Below, piece by piece: positions 25,232 through 36,660 of a stretch of DNA of 64,000 bases. The notes under the pieces are model-generated. The model did not search any database and was not told the origin of the DNA. It saw only the letters and a list, made by a program, of their open reading frames with translations. The DNA is from Epinephelus fuscoguttatus (Eukaryota > Chordata > Actinopteri > Perciformes > Serranidae), in contig NC_064757.1 in the NCBI RefSeq assembly GCF_011397635.1, positions 30,265,839 through 30,329,838 of the forward strand, read 5' to 3'. The position numbers and the translations under genes were made by a program. Numbering within the stretch: position 1 is the stretch's first letter; each line of letters begins with the position of its first letter.

Positions 25232-25765
25232 TAGGCTAACCTGGGCGTTAATATCACCCTGGTTCCCTCAACAAAAAGCCTATGGGATTTTTCCACTGGA
25301 TTTTGGATTATTGCATTAAACAAAAGTTTCTGATACTTAAAAGGTTTGTTCAGGAAGATAATCTTCACCAATGAACACCACGTTTGGAATTTTTGAAGCG
25401 TAAAAGCATTCACCAGAAGTAAAAAGCCAACATTAGGCTATAAACAAACTACACCACTGTCGCAGGACTTCAACACCATGACAAAGCTGGAAAGCCGTGT
25501 TGGGCGTGATGACCTTATATAGTCTCATTGAGCCACTTGTTCGTGACTGCCTATTGTACGACTCAGGAGTGGGGTATTTATTGATGTATTTTATGTTGAG
25601 AACAAAACATGAAAGTCTCTTAAGCTTGTGTTAACCGCAGACCTTATTTCAGACATCTGACCAAAAACTCATTCAAAACCCCAGTGACTCTGAGATGAGG
25701 GAACTGGAAGTGCAAAAATGCAAACTCATTTCCGGATTTTAGGACTCATTCCTGCACCAATCTTT
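25232..25765. repeat. Dispersed repeat, copy 2 of the unnamed family
   Basis: It aligns along its length with 132-580, including TATGGGATTTTTCCA, GAACACCACGTTTGGAATTT, AGCCAACATTAGGCTATAAA and ATTTTAGGACTCATTCCTGC. It is non-coding. Confidence 0.65.
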
Positions 25766-27822
25766 AGGGAACTAATCTAAACGCAGATGGTGTCATTATT
25801 CTAAAGCCATGACGTTGTGCAATCAGCACTTACTTCCTAATGATAAGTTAAAGCGACAAACTTGTCTATTTCCACAAGGAACGATTAATAATTGGCTATA
25901 AAAATAATTGCCAGGTAACTTTCTGTTGATTTACTAATCGATTAATTGACAAACTGTTACAGCTCTAGTCCAAAGGCAATGCAATCTGCAAAACCAGCAG
26001 CTCTAAGGCTCACTAACGAACACATTATGTTTTGTGTGTTTAATACATACAAGGTAGGGCACTAAAAACCTGCTTAAGTGACTGTGTTGACTAGAGATAT
26101 ATCCATCTATATTCTATCCATCTTTAACCAAACACAGGAAGGGACATCCATGAGTACAAGCAACTACTGTGCAAGTCTGTTGTTAACTGAAGAAAAAGGT
26201 CAGGGATTCCCACCAAAAACAGCCACCACTCAATATTGTTATGACAGGCAAAAACAGCTTGTTCCACTGTTAGCCAACACACCAGTTAATGTGAACTGAC
26301 ACCGAGTGACCTTTTCTCATCCCTTTCACTTCATGTTTTACACTTGGGTGCAACAAGCTGCTGCGGATCAACCTGACTGCGGCTACATGCAGCTAAAAAT
26401 GCTTTTAAAAAATGTATTGCTTGATTGATCACCTAAGGAAAAGAAGAAGCATGCACGAGGAAGATGTTCCGTTGCAGGGATGGGATCGGCTGAGCCTCAG
26501 TGTTCCTGTTTGTGTGAAGCGAGATGTGAAAGGGCTTTGATAATGAACAGAGCAGAAAGCGAGACGCACACAGCTTACATAATTGAAGAACATATTGTAA
26601 AGGAGGAAGTAGCGCTGAAACATGAGATAACCCTCAGCCTTAACTTCCCATAGCCTGAGGAGAGCATCAGCTGATTCACGGGCAGCCTGCAGCTACATTG
26701 CAACTAGAGGATGAAATGTTTGTTTTACAAGCATACAGCAAATATCACACAGACATGGACATGTTTACTTGTCTACAGCCTCGTCTAAAAGCTTAAGTAC
26801 TTTGTATTCTTGCATTAAACCAGCAAGAAATATTTTGTCTTACATCTTATGTAAAAAGAAAAGACACTGACACATCTACACAAAGCTACAGGGCGAGAAC
26901 AACCATTAATCGTCAATGTTTGGCATTTACTTCAGCTAATGCTTTTACCCAGAGTGACTTTGGAAAACATGTTTTTCTATGTAACTATCACATCAAAATA
27001 TGTATCTTTTATACCAACTAAATAAAAGAAAACAAGACGCAGTAACAGCTGTGACCCAGAGAAGACTTATCTTTTGTGTTGCATATGTGTAGGCTAAATA
27101 CTACTGGGCACATAGGCTTTTTGTTTTGGTTAGAGTATTCTCTAGCCCTACTTTCCCACAACAATGCAGGCTCCAACGCAACACAATGCTGCTATTCTTG
27201 AGACACACAGAAATAAAGCCCGGCCGCTTTCTGGTCATTTCCTGTGGTCTGGGAATGGAGAGAGAGGGAGGCAGGCTGGAAAAGGAACAAAACTAAAAGC
27301 CTGGATCTGTGATAAGAAAAGAAATCGCACAGTTGTCGCGAGGATCAAAAGTAGGAAATTAACTGTGTGCTCGAGTATCAAGAGCACTTTCCCATCAATG
27401 CCACAATGGAAAACAAATCTACCTTAAATGAAAACAGTATATGCGGTGATTATGTGTCCGGTAGTACAATTTTCACTAACAAGCATCCTTCCAGCTGTCC
27501 GGCATCCCACCGATGACTAATACAAAACGTCTCTGCGCAGTCTGCAGTCTATCATTATGCTGCAGAGACAGACCCTGGCATGTCAAGGAAATACTAAAAT
27601 ACAGGGCTCCCAGAGACATAATGACAGGCAAAAAAATAAAAAGAGAAGTGAAGTTTTGGCTTTGGCTGCGTGGAGAGATGGGATCTGTGAGGAGGGGAGA
27701 CTAAAGGAATGAGGTCAGTAGTAGGGTCAGGCGTCACAAACAACCTGTCAGTTAATGCCTGTCTTCTTCCTGCGTTTTTGTTCATTCATTACGCCCTGCT
27801 GCCATCTGTGAAGACTGATGTT

Positions 27823-28592
27823 TAGGGCTGATAATGGACGATAAGCACAATATTTATATTGCGAAAACTGCGATAACGCTCAATAATGATATAGCATTAA
27901 AGCTCCTGCATTGATAGAGCAGCAAACCAGTTTGCTTTGTAAAGATATGCTGGAGTGATGGCGTCCTGGGCAGAGAATGAAGTTGTGCTACCTCCGTGTG
28001 TTGTAATCTGAACCCCTCTGTGGTTTGTTGTGTTAAAGTGGTCCAGCTGCACGTGCATGTTAGTGCATGTGTGTATCCCACTAGCTAGCTCATCACTGCC
28101 ACTTTGCACTGCAGCAGATATCGGGACGTCTTTGTTGCAGAAGCGCAGCGCCCACCCTCCACTTCCCCCCTTGTTAGTGCCGTTAGCTCTGTCAGTACTG
28201 TTGCCATTGTTAAATGCTGTTTCTGGAGTGCTAGCTGCCAGCTAAGCCGCCCCCATGATAAGAGCCATGTCCAAGACAACTCATGCGCTTTGAATTTTGC
28301 AGTGTGCCCCTTTATCAATTTATGACTATTTCATATGGTGGAACTGTTTATCAGTGTTTTACTGGAACAAAATCCTAAAATATTCAAAAAGTGTTACGTT
28401 TAAAGACGATTTCAAGATCTAAAACTTGTCATTAATTCAGATGTAAGAATGTGAACCACGATATCAATACACACAATATAATGAAATGTAATCACAACAC
28501 AATTACATAAAAGGTATGACTAATGATGATACAGAATTGCTTACTGACCGCAGCAAATATTAAGTCTGAGTCATAGTTTATGGACAGCCCTA
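27823..28592. mobile_element. Probable hAT-like non-autonomous element (TAGGGCTG ends)
   Basis: TAGGGCTG at 27823-27830 and CAGCCCTA at 28585-28592 are inverted termini. The left subterminal region (GATAATGGACGATAAGCAC, ATATTGCGAAAACTGCGAT) resembles 'GGGCGATATGGACGATAA' elements of teleosts. There is no matching target duplication, so this call is tentative. Confidence 0.45.
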
Positions 28593-28603
28593 CGACAATT
28601 AGC

Positions 28604-28900
28604 GCTGCAATTAAAGATTATTTTTATTATTACTGATTAGTCCGTGCACTACTCTCTGGATTCATCGATTAATTATTTGGTCTGTCAAAAAAATACTGAA
28701 AATTATCCATCACAATTTTCCAGAGAACAAGGTGACATCTTTAGATGTTTGACCAATAGTCCAAAAACCATGGACATTACATTTACAATAATATAAAAGA
28801 GAAAAGAGCAGCAAATACGAACACTGGGGGAGCTCCAACCAGAAGATTAATTTTCTGCTGACAGGCAAATTGACACACTAATTCATAATTTTTGTTTTTT
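28604..28900. mobile_element. GGGCTGCAACTA-family MITE copy
   Basis: It starts GCGCTGCAATTAAAGATTAT. It contains TTCATCGATTAATTATTTGG, CAAGGTGACATCTTTAGATG and AGAGCAGCAAATACGAACAC and ends in an ACACACTAATTCATAAT block. It lies directly behind the element at 27823-28592. Confidence 0.5.
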
Positions 28901-30160
28901 GCCTTTCAGTACAATCATTACAGTGTAAAAAAGAAGAAACAAAGTCATATTATATTATTTTCCCCTAAACTTCCCTAAACCCTAAAAAAAGGCATGAATT
29001 GATTCCTAAAATCTATCTGTGAGTCTGTTAGTATTTCTGCTATGCAATTACATAAACCTGAATCCAAATATTGACTGAAATATGCATGCACATACACATG
29101 ATCCTGCAGGGGAGTCCACTGCACAGCTCTTATTATTCAATGTACTGTGTGTACTGTTAAGATGGGGAAAAACTGGATACATGCACAGAAACTTTTCCCC
29201 GCACACACTCTGAGCCCTGGCAAAATAAACACCGACTGCCTGCGCATATTACAGAACATTAAATAGGCATACACTGAATAACTAAACAGTTTAAGTGAGT
29301 TTCTCGGCTACAAAGCCACCAAACGCTGACCTCAACTTCTTACTGGAACCCTTAAACACAGGCTTAGTCTCCGAAAAGCTGAAAACAACAATCCATCATT
29401 TACAACTCGGCCGAGGCAAATCAATACAATTCAGCCAATTCAAGCATTCAAGACTCAAATGTTCCAGCCGGGGAGAGTACGACAGAAATCTCTGGCTGAG
29501 ATCCACAAGCACTTTATGAATGAGTCATCCCTCCTCGAGATGTGTTTCTGATTCATTGTGAATTATGAAGACACATGATAGTATTTAAGACGTGAGATGC
29601 TATTTATTATGTATGTGTGTGTGACTATGTGTGGGGTTGTTCACGGGGGGGAGGTGGGTGTGAAGCAACTCACGCCTTCAGTCACTGTGATCGGCTGTGA
29701 ATCATCCGCAGGCATCTGACTTCCTGGAAGGCTAATTCAGGAGTTATAAACTTTTCCACATTGGGACTCATGAACAACCCAACTGAGTTTTAATGTTTGT
29801 TCCCACTTTTCCTGACACGCAGAAACATCACCCAGGAATCCTGTTGTGGGATTTATCTCTGCGGTGACTGCAGACTCCGGGCTCGTGTTGGGAATTAAGC
29901 TATGTGACATGATGCAAATTGTGTATTTTGCGTGAGAATGTGTTCCTACTTTCACTTCAGCTTGGACGTGACTCCTATTTCTGCTAAACACAGAGGAACT
30001 AAACATTTGATTTGTATCTGTATATAGTGCAGAGATGTTAGAATATCACTTTTTACTTCCTGATACCAATTCCTGTACCTGAATTTGCGCCTCCACCAAC
30101 ACCAAATACCGATAAATACCACTGCATTTAAAGAAATATATATATTTAATGGCTGTACAG

Positions 30161-30540
30161 TAGGGGTGGGGGAAAATCGATACAGCATAGTATGGAGATA
30201 TTTTTGTGTGGCAATATGGTATCGATTTTTAATTATATAAACTGTTAATATGACAAATACAAATTAAACTTTTGGGACCCTACTAGATTTATATAACCCA
30301 ATGCTTTTTCAGTCCGCTAGATACATTTTGCTGCTACAAAAAATGTCTGAATTGAGATTAACAGACTGAAAACTTTATTTTATAAGATAAAACAGACAGG
30401 ACAAAGTTTTCCTTTGGGGACATAATTTACTGTTGAAAAAAGGTAATACTCAGCATACCGCAACATATGTAAAATTGCAATAATATGGTATCGTGATGAT
30501 ATCGTATCATGGATCCTCTGAGGATTCCCCACCCCTACTA
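30161..30540. mobile_element. hAT-type MITE with intact 8-bp target duplication
   Basis: The 380-bp element has inverted termini TAGGGGTGGGGGAA and TTCCCCACCCCTACTA. It is flanked on both sides by CTGTACAG (30153-30160 and 30541-30548), which fits the hAT preference nTnnnnAn. The interior is AT-rich, with TATCGATTTTTAA at the left and ATGGTATCGTGATGATATCG at the right. It has no coding capacity. The perfect duplication indicates that the boundaries are intact. Confidence 0.8.
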
Positions 30541-30973
30541 CTGTACAGTCTGCTGCTAACCTTTTATGGATGTGGATAACTCAGTGTAACCTTGGTAATA
30601 CATTAACAAACAAATACAGAGAATGAATTCCAGAGAACTTTGTTTTATCCAGGGTAAAATATTACCAAATTGCGGACACTTTGCTGACGGCAAATGTTCT
30701 GCTATTTACCGTAAATCAATTCTTCTTCACTGCTCTAAAACAGAAGTTGTCATTGGTTTCACAGCAAAACTTGCCGTGTCGGCTGCTGTTTTAGAGCGGC
30801 AAAGAAGAATTGATCTCTGGAAAAAGTGCCGTTTTATCCGTGTGTGAAACTACTTTAAAGTTTTTAATAAATGATGTGGTGTCAGATCGGTGCACAGACT
30901 ACACAATCCAGCATTTTAGACAGTATTAGAGGTGTTTCAGGTACAGGTATTACTATCAGAACAGCTCTGATGT

Positions 30974-31460
30974 AGGGCTGCACTATTATCAATCAATCCC
31001 ATTATGTTTCTTCTCGATTAACTGATTGTTTGCTCTATGAAATATCACAAAACTTTAAATAAAATAGCATTCACAATGGCCCACAGTGCTGTTTTCAGTT
31101 AGCTTATGTTCAAGAGCAAAATATTTTTGATTTACTGCAACGTTTAACAAAGAAAAGCAACAAATCCTCACATTCGAGAAGCTGAGACCAAAGAATATTT
31201 GGCATTTTTGTATGAAATATGGCTGAAATCAATTGTTTCTATCTTTTTCTTTTTAACATATTATCATTGTTTTTTAATAAGGGACTTATCTTCATAACCT
31301 CTCCTGCACGATGATTGTACTTCTCGAATTCTTACTGTCTTTTCTACAAATGTATGTGCAAATAAATTAACTAAACTTAACTAAATAATGAATCTATTAT
31401 CAATATAGTTGCCGATCAGTGAATCCATGACATTGACTGATTGTTTGCAGCTCTACGTGT
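30974..31460. mobile_element. GGGCTGCAACTA-family MITE copy with internal insertion
   Basis: The left end is TAGGGCTGCACTATTATCAA and the right end is TTGACTGATTGTTTGCAGCTCTA. Interior blocks ATCCTCACATTCGAGAAGCT and ATTTGGCATTTTTGT match the family. The 3' half contains extra AT-rich sequence (31250-31390). Confidence 0.55.
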
Positions 31461-32129
31461 ATGCACTTGCAAACCCTGGAAAAACTGGTCTTGACTAGAA
31501 AGCAAACATTCAGGGTGTGCTTCTTTCTAAAGTTTGACAAAAGCAAAACCCTTGACCCAATCCTACGTCCTTACTGTGTACACACAAACACACGTGCACA
31601 CCCACACACAAACACGCGTGCACACACACTACTCATTCCATTAATATACTGCAACTTCAGAGCCTAAAAGCTCACACGTTTAAAGCGGCATCCTCACTCT
31701 GCTGCAGCTAAATCGGGCCTATAATCAACATTCTTCCAGCAACAAGAAGTGGGGCGCATTGGGGTAAACACACGCAAAAACACACACAGTCTCTAATTAA
31801 TGCTGCTTTGGAAAAAACACATAGGCACGCATGTGTGTGTGTGTTTCCCCCCAAGCGCTTGCACAAACGTGTTCCCACACACATGCAAGAACTTAACCCT
31901 ACTGTATGCCTTGTGTTTGTGTGTGTTTGTGGTCCACACAGTTAAGTTGGAGATTCTTAAGCTTGGCTGTTTGGGTGGCCAAGTGGTGCGCGGGTCAAAT
32001 CACACATACACACAAACTGTGAGAAAACGTGTGTGTGTTGCACTGTACGAGGCCTCTACTAGCACCAGAAAAGTGTTTTCTTTTTCTTCTGTTTTATGCA
32101 CTAATTTGTCTTCTGTCTTTTTTCTTTTG

Positions 32130-32253
32130 CGGATTCCTTCTCCTGTCTGTCAGCCAATGTATCTCCCACGGCTCCCTTCTTTCTCCTTCTTGTTTCCTCT
32201 CTTTCTCCTTTCCCTCCCTCTCCCTCTCCCTCCCCTCTCCTCCTCTCCCCACA
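32130..32253. repeat. Polypyrimidine/polypurine tract
   Basis: Over 32130-32253 the plus strand is nearly all C and T, ending CTCTCCCCACAG. Such tracts can form triplex DNA. The ending also looks like a splice acceptor, but no exon or gene on the plus strand follows it. Confidence 0.7.
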
Positions 32254-33633
32254 GGGCCGCTGTGGGTCAGACCTCTCTCGTGGTCTCATCAGTGGATTTC
32301 TTAGAACCCCTGAGGGGAGCAGCAGAGCTGGCTTCCATTATCATCTCAGTTGAATACATTGAACCGTGACATTGTCTGGTCCACGGCCGATAGCCAACTG
32401 CAGAGTCCACCACTTTTCTACACTTCTTCTGCGTCTGCACTAACACATGCACGCATAACATGTACATCAAATGTGCACGCTGCTATGCAATCAGATTTCT
32501 GAGAAACGATGGCCTTTTCTTTCAAGGAAAGATGTCTCAGACAGCAACCAAGACAATATTGTGTTGTGGTGCATAAAATCCCCAACCAAGTAATCATGTC
32601 ATGTTGCAGAAAATCTCATTATAATCATGCTGAACAAGCGTCATCCCCCTGTCCGGGGAGGGGCCAAGACTTTTCAGTGCTGAGTTACTAAACTACTTTA
32701 TATCATTACCATCATAACTCATGATATTCACATGGTCGTCAGATCTGAAGAAATTCTCATTATTGCGTGGTTGGAGTTACCACATTTTTAGGTTTTACTG
32801 CAGTCATGTAAAGCTGCGCATGGGCCCAGAACAGAACCTCTCTTGTCCATACCACCTTGAACAAAAGAGAAGTGAAGACGGCACCAAAATATCCAACTGT
32901 CAGAAACCGAGGAAGTCTGTAGGGAAGTAAACACTTTTCTGAAATTCATCAGAAACATTTGCGACTATACATGCTAATTTAGAGAGCTGGAGCTGCGCTG
33001 AACCCTTAAATTACAGCCAACCTCGTGTCTGGGGTCGACAGAGTTAAACTGTCTGCCGTGGAAGATGTATGTACAGTCTAGCTGGCATTACTTCCCCACC
33101 CGGGGGGCATGTTTTTCTGTCTTTTGTGCTTCAATGACTCAAGGTGTGATAACTGTCACATCTAAATGACTGAATCGACAAAGAATGCCAACCTCAGCAG
33201 GCTGCTGGGATTACTGCGGAAAGTAAATATGCACCCTACAAATGTGTTTTCATACGTCTTGGATGATACATTTTTGAAGAGGGTTTGGCAGAACGACACA
33301 GCTCATACACTGATAGTAATTTAGAAAGGAAACATCCACTCTTGTGCATTTAAAGAGAAGACAGCCAGATGTGACAGTCAAACAGTACATTATATGTAAC
33401 GGCAAAACACCTTGTGGCAGCAGAGAGGTGGCTTTGTTGTCAGCTGCCTTATAGCCATGTTAGTCAGTCAGCTAACGTTGGATTTATTATATCTGACAAT
33501 GCTTTGGCTCTCTCTGAGTTGAACTGAGGCCTGCTGTATTATTGTGATGGAAACAAGCTGGCAGATGGAGGAAGCCCTTCCAAGTATATTTCTGACCTTT
33601 GGAAGACACTGTGGATAGATATTGTGATATAAG

Positions 33634-34060
33634 GGCAGTGGAAGAAGTACTCAAATCCTTTACTTCAGTAAAAGTAGTAAAACAAAAGTTCTAGTAAAAG
33701 TCCTGCATTCAAAATTTTCCTTTGAGAAATATTATGTTGATCTGTTCTGTACACACAACATATTTTGCACGTCTGCCTGTCCTGGAAGAGGGATCCCTCC
33801 TCAGTTGCGCCTCCTGAGGTTTGAACTATTTTGTCTCTGTTTAAGGGGGTTTTCTGGGGAGTTTTTCCTTTTCCACTATGAGGGTCCAAGGACGGAGTGA
33901 TGTTGTATGCTGTAAAGCCCTCTGAGGCAAATTGTGATTTGTAATATTGGGCTTTATAAATAAATTTGAATTGAAAAATTGCAATTGAATAATTTAGAGT
34001 AGCCCATTATATTCTTAAATATGTTGCATTATTGGAATATTATTATTGAAGCTTTAAAAT
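33634..34060. mobile_element. Teleost repeat (AAGTACTCAAATCCTTTACTT end) interrupted by a TTGAA-tailed element
   Basis: The outer sequence CAGTGGAAGAAGTACTCAAA, then AGTAAAAGTCCTGCATTCAA is a common percomorph repeat end. Related sequence appears at 37090-37240 and 40560-40710. Between about 33772 and 33985 lies a second repeat (CTGTCCTGGAAGAGGGATCC, CCCTCTGAGGCAAATTGTGA, GGGCTTTATAAATAAA) with a TTGAATTGAA tail, typical of a fish SINE or LINE 3' end. Confidence 0.55.
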
Positions 34061-34278
34061 GTGAGTAGCTTTTACATGTTAGTCGAAGTGGAGCCAAGTT
34101 GAACAACTGTATATACTGTGGGATAGTTTAGGCATGATATTGTATTTGTCTTTTGGATGTAAAATCTTAATCTGACAGGTCACTGTCAAATAAACACCGT
34201 GGAATACGTACAATACTGCCCTCTGAAATCTTCAGCAAACAGAAACATAAAGTTGTGTTAAGTACATAAAAATTGTAT

Positions 34279-35224
34279 TTAAAGGAGCAGTGTCTTGGAT
34301 TTAGTGGCATCTAGTAGTGAGGATTGCAGACTGCAACCAGCTGAAACATCTCCTGTAAGCCAAGTGTGAACTCCCAGTTAGGATTCCTTCAGTGTTAATT
34401 GCTCAGGAGGTTTTTACCAGGAGCCGAATTGTCCTCAGAGGTCTCTTCCTCTCCAAAAACAAATGGACCAAGTGATTAAAATCAGTAAAAAAAAAAACAT
34501 GAATTAAGCAGTGTCAAGTTAAAAAAATCAGTGTTTCTCCAGCTCGTTGCAAACAAGCTACTGGCACAACACCTGCTAATGTGCGTTCACCTTTTTTCTG
34601 TGACAAATGCAGATTCAGACCTTCAGTTTATAAAACAGTGCGTAGGATCCATACTAAAAAGGTACATACAGACAAAAGCAAACACTTGCGTGCACCAAAA
34701 ATCTACGATCAGGCTTCCACCTCACCATCCGCAACACCAATTTTCCATCTCCAAAATGTTCGTAAGCATGGGTCAAAGTTTCTCCCATCAAGTCTATGGA
34801 TCACAACTTTTGTGTGGGAAGTGGCGTACACCTCTTTCAGGCCTCGTTTTGTGTGTACGCAATGTTTATAAATGAGACTTCTGTTGATTTCAACTGGTAA
34901 AAACACTCAATAAAGCAGTTTTTCGGATGTTGCTCAGCTTGACGCAGACGGGCTGCTAACTACAGTGGCCAATGCTAAAATGCAAATCTTGAACCAGTGT
35001 TTGGTTTGTCTCTTCTGGGCTACTGTAGAAACATGGCAGTGCAACACAGAGGACTCCATGGACGAGGACCTGCTCCCTATGTAGATATAATCAGCTCATT
35101 CTAGGTCACGAAAACACAACAATTCTTATTTTCAGGTGATAATACACTGAAGAAAACACACTTATTACACTATATTCCATTTCTGCCAATACACCCCCCT
35201 AAATCCTGCACACTGGACCTTTAA
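34279..35224. mobile_element. piggyBac-type MITE bounded by TTAA
   Basis: The left end is TTAAAGGAGCAGTGTCTTGG and the right end is CACACTGGACCTTTAA. The subterminal blocks TAGTGGCATCTAGTAGTGAG and AACCAGTGTTTGGTTTGTCT, AACATGGCAGTGCAACACAG, CTCCCTATGTAGATATAA match a repeat I know from many percomorph genomes. The middle (about 34500-34900) appears to be an extra insertion; a 114-residue plus-strand frame there has no recognisable homology. Confidence 0.7.
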
Positions 35225-35939
35225 GTGCACTACTTCAAAGGATTTACAGGAGTTATCCATTTTGGGAATCACCACAACTTCACACCTGCTGCCTCAGAAT
35301 GTCTCAGCAAACACAGAGAGAGAGGGCACCTTTTAGTTGGAGGGAATATCCTCCTGCGCACACATTCATCCACACACACACACACTCACACAGCTATGAA
35401 TAGAAGTGAATCCCCTCCAACACACACACAGACACACACACTGAAATTACTGTTTTGATTTACAGCTACACAACAGTGGATTGTGAAACCAAGTGGCTGC
35501 TCCCCACTTGTTCCTGTTCTCCATCCTGCAGTCATGAGGGGTGACCACTGACCTGAGCACGCGCACACTCACACTGCAGCAACACACAGTGACGCCTGCC
35601 ACATACAACAATTAAGTTCACATCTCAAGTGCACACTGTGGATGTGTTGCTTATTTAAAAGTGGAGGGGGATGGTGGACAGTTAGGTGACTTTGAAAATA
35701 TAGTTGGCTTCTAAACATGAATCACAAATAAGCCGCAGTGGGTTTCAGATTGTGTCATCACCATGGAGAAAGAATATTATTGAAAATGTCAGACATTTTC
35801 ACACCTTTAAGATACTTCTAAGTTACGAAAAGCACGTGTTGTGTGCATCTTTTGTGCAAACTATCCCTGCTGATGTGATGCAAAGCAGCTCAAAGACAGT
35901 AAACCCTGCGCGGCGGTGTGACAGGACTCTGTTTTAATA

Positions 35940-36660
35940 GCAAACTTTACTTTTTTTTACCTAAAAAATCTGCGCCAGCACCACCGGCCCCGAGCCGGAG
36001 TGAGGCAGAGCCCTTTAAATTTCACACGAGCTCATTTTTTCGACGATTATCATTGGAGAGAAAAATGTAATTTTGGACGGAAGCTCTAAATGTCCACATT
36101 ACTGGTGCGGTTCGTCATTTTTGGGATTATCCGCCATGTGGTGAAGAGTTTGGTGATGTTAAAATCAATTAAAGAGGAGAAGGTAGTGCAGGCTGTCAGC
36201 CCTCACAACATACTCACGTTCTCCGTTATCTCGGATGGGCATCCACCGCAGCAAGACGACTAACCAACAAGTTGGACTTCGCATAACGGAAATGTGTTGA
36301 GAAGCATCTAAAGTAACTCAAAACCACGTCGGTGAGGAGCAACAGGAAACTGGACATCGGAGGAAAAGCTGCATGTTGAAAAGTATGTCGCTTTCTCTCT
36401 CATTGTGAGTGCACGCGACGGTTCCTCCGCAACAAACAAAAAAAAAAATGAGGAAAGAAAAACTTTCAGCCACGAACTTGACGCGGAAAAAAAGTGGCGA
36501 CTCGCATTTCCGCTGTCAAAAAAAATGTGCCGCGGTCCAGCTGTGTCAAGTCGAAGGGATTTCACGGCGACGCTTCCGGCTCTTCCCTTTCAAAATAAGA
36601 GACATATACCTGTTTGCGCTAAAAGACACTAGTAACTAAGGCAGGATTCAGCCACGAGGG
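35940..36660 (-). promoter_or_regulatory. sh2b3: CpG-rich promoter region, inferred for sh2b3
   Basis: CpG dinucleotides are dense from about 35.9 to 36.6 kb (for example GCGCGGCGG, CCGGCCCCGAGCCGG, ACGCGGAAAAAAAGTGGCG, GTGCCGCGG) while both flanks are CpG-poor. The region contains the only strong minus-strand donor upstream of sh2b3. The transcription start is not resolved. A short upstream frame (36565-36308) in the presumed leader has no known homology. Confidence 0.5.
36218..36600 (-). other. sh2b3: Inferred non-coding first exon of sh2b3
   Basis: On the minus strand the sequence GGATAACGGAGAAC-type leader ends at 36218 before GTGAGTAT, a full consensus donor (GTGAGT). The next acceptor on this strand that leads into a real coding exon is at 15063. 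Mammalian SH2B3 also begins with a separate leader exon. The upstream boundary is only a guess. Confidence 0.4.

Larger units (their letters stand above)
24244..25967. mobile_element. GGGCTGCAACTA-family MITE split by two nested insertions
   Basis: The left terminus AGGGCTGCAACTA lies at 24245-24257. The body resumes after 24783 (ATTCAGTTTACGATTACATA, ACTCTCACATTTATGAAGC). The right terminus is ACTAATCGATTAATTGACAA followed by CTGTTACAGCTCTA near 25967. The gaps are filled by a 517-bp hAT-like insertion (24257-24773) and by another dispersed repeat (25232-25765). The order of insertion is inferred from the nesting. Confidence 0.6.
15063..36217 (-). other. sh2b3: Inferred first intron of sh2b3 (~21 kb)
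   Basis: No coding region is recognisable on either strand between the acceptor at 15063 and the donor at 36217. The region holds CA tracts, G-runs (18.25 and 18.31 kb), an inverted repeat (20.46-21.0 kb), MITE and hAT-like copies (21.6-22.5, 24.2-26.0, 27.8-31.5 kb), a polypyrimidine block (32.13-32.26 kb), a (TTGAA)-tailed repeat (33.77-33.99 kb) and a piggyBac MITE (34.28-35.22 kb). That this is one intron is an inference from splice signals, not shown by transcripts. Confidence 0.45.

Noticed and set aside
31800..32369. 189-residue plus-strand open frame
   Set aside because: It is built from TG-rich and polypyrimidine DNA, with no recognisable homology and no upstream promoter or exons.
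34531..34875. 114-residue plus-strand frame inside the piggyBac MITE
   Set aside because: It has no transposase motifs; it appears to be an inserted non-coding segment.
36308..36565. 85-residue minus-strand open frame in the inferred sh2b3 leader
   Set aside because: It has no homology to any SH2B N-terminus, and the coding start in the next exon (MNG) is well supported. At most it is an upstream ORF.
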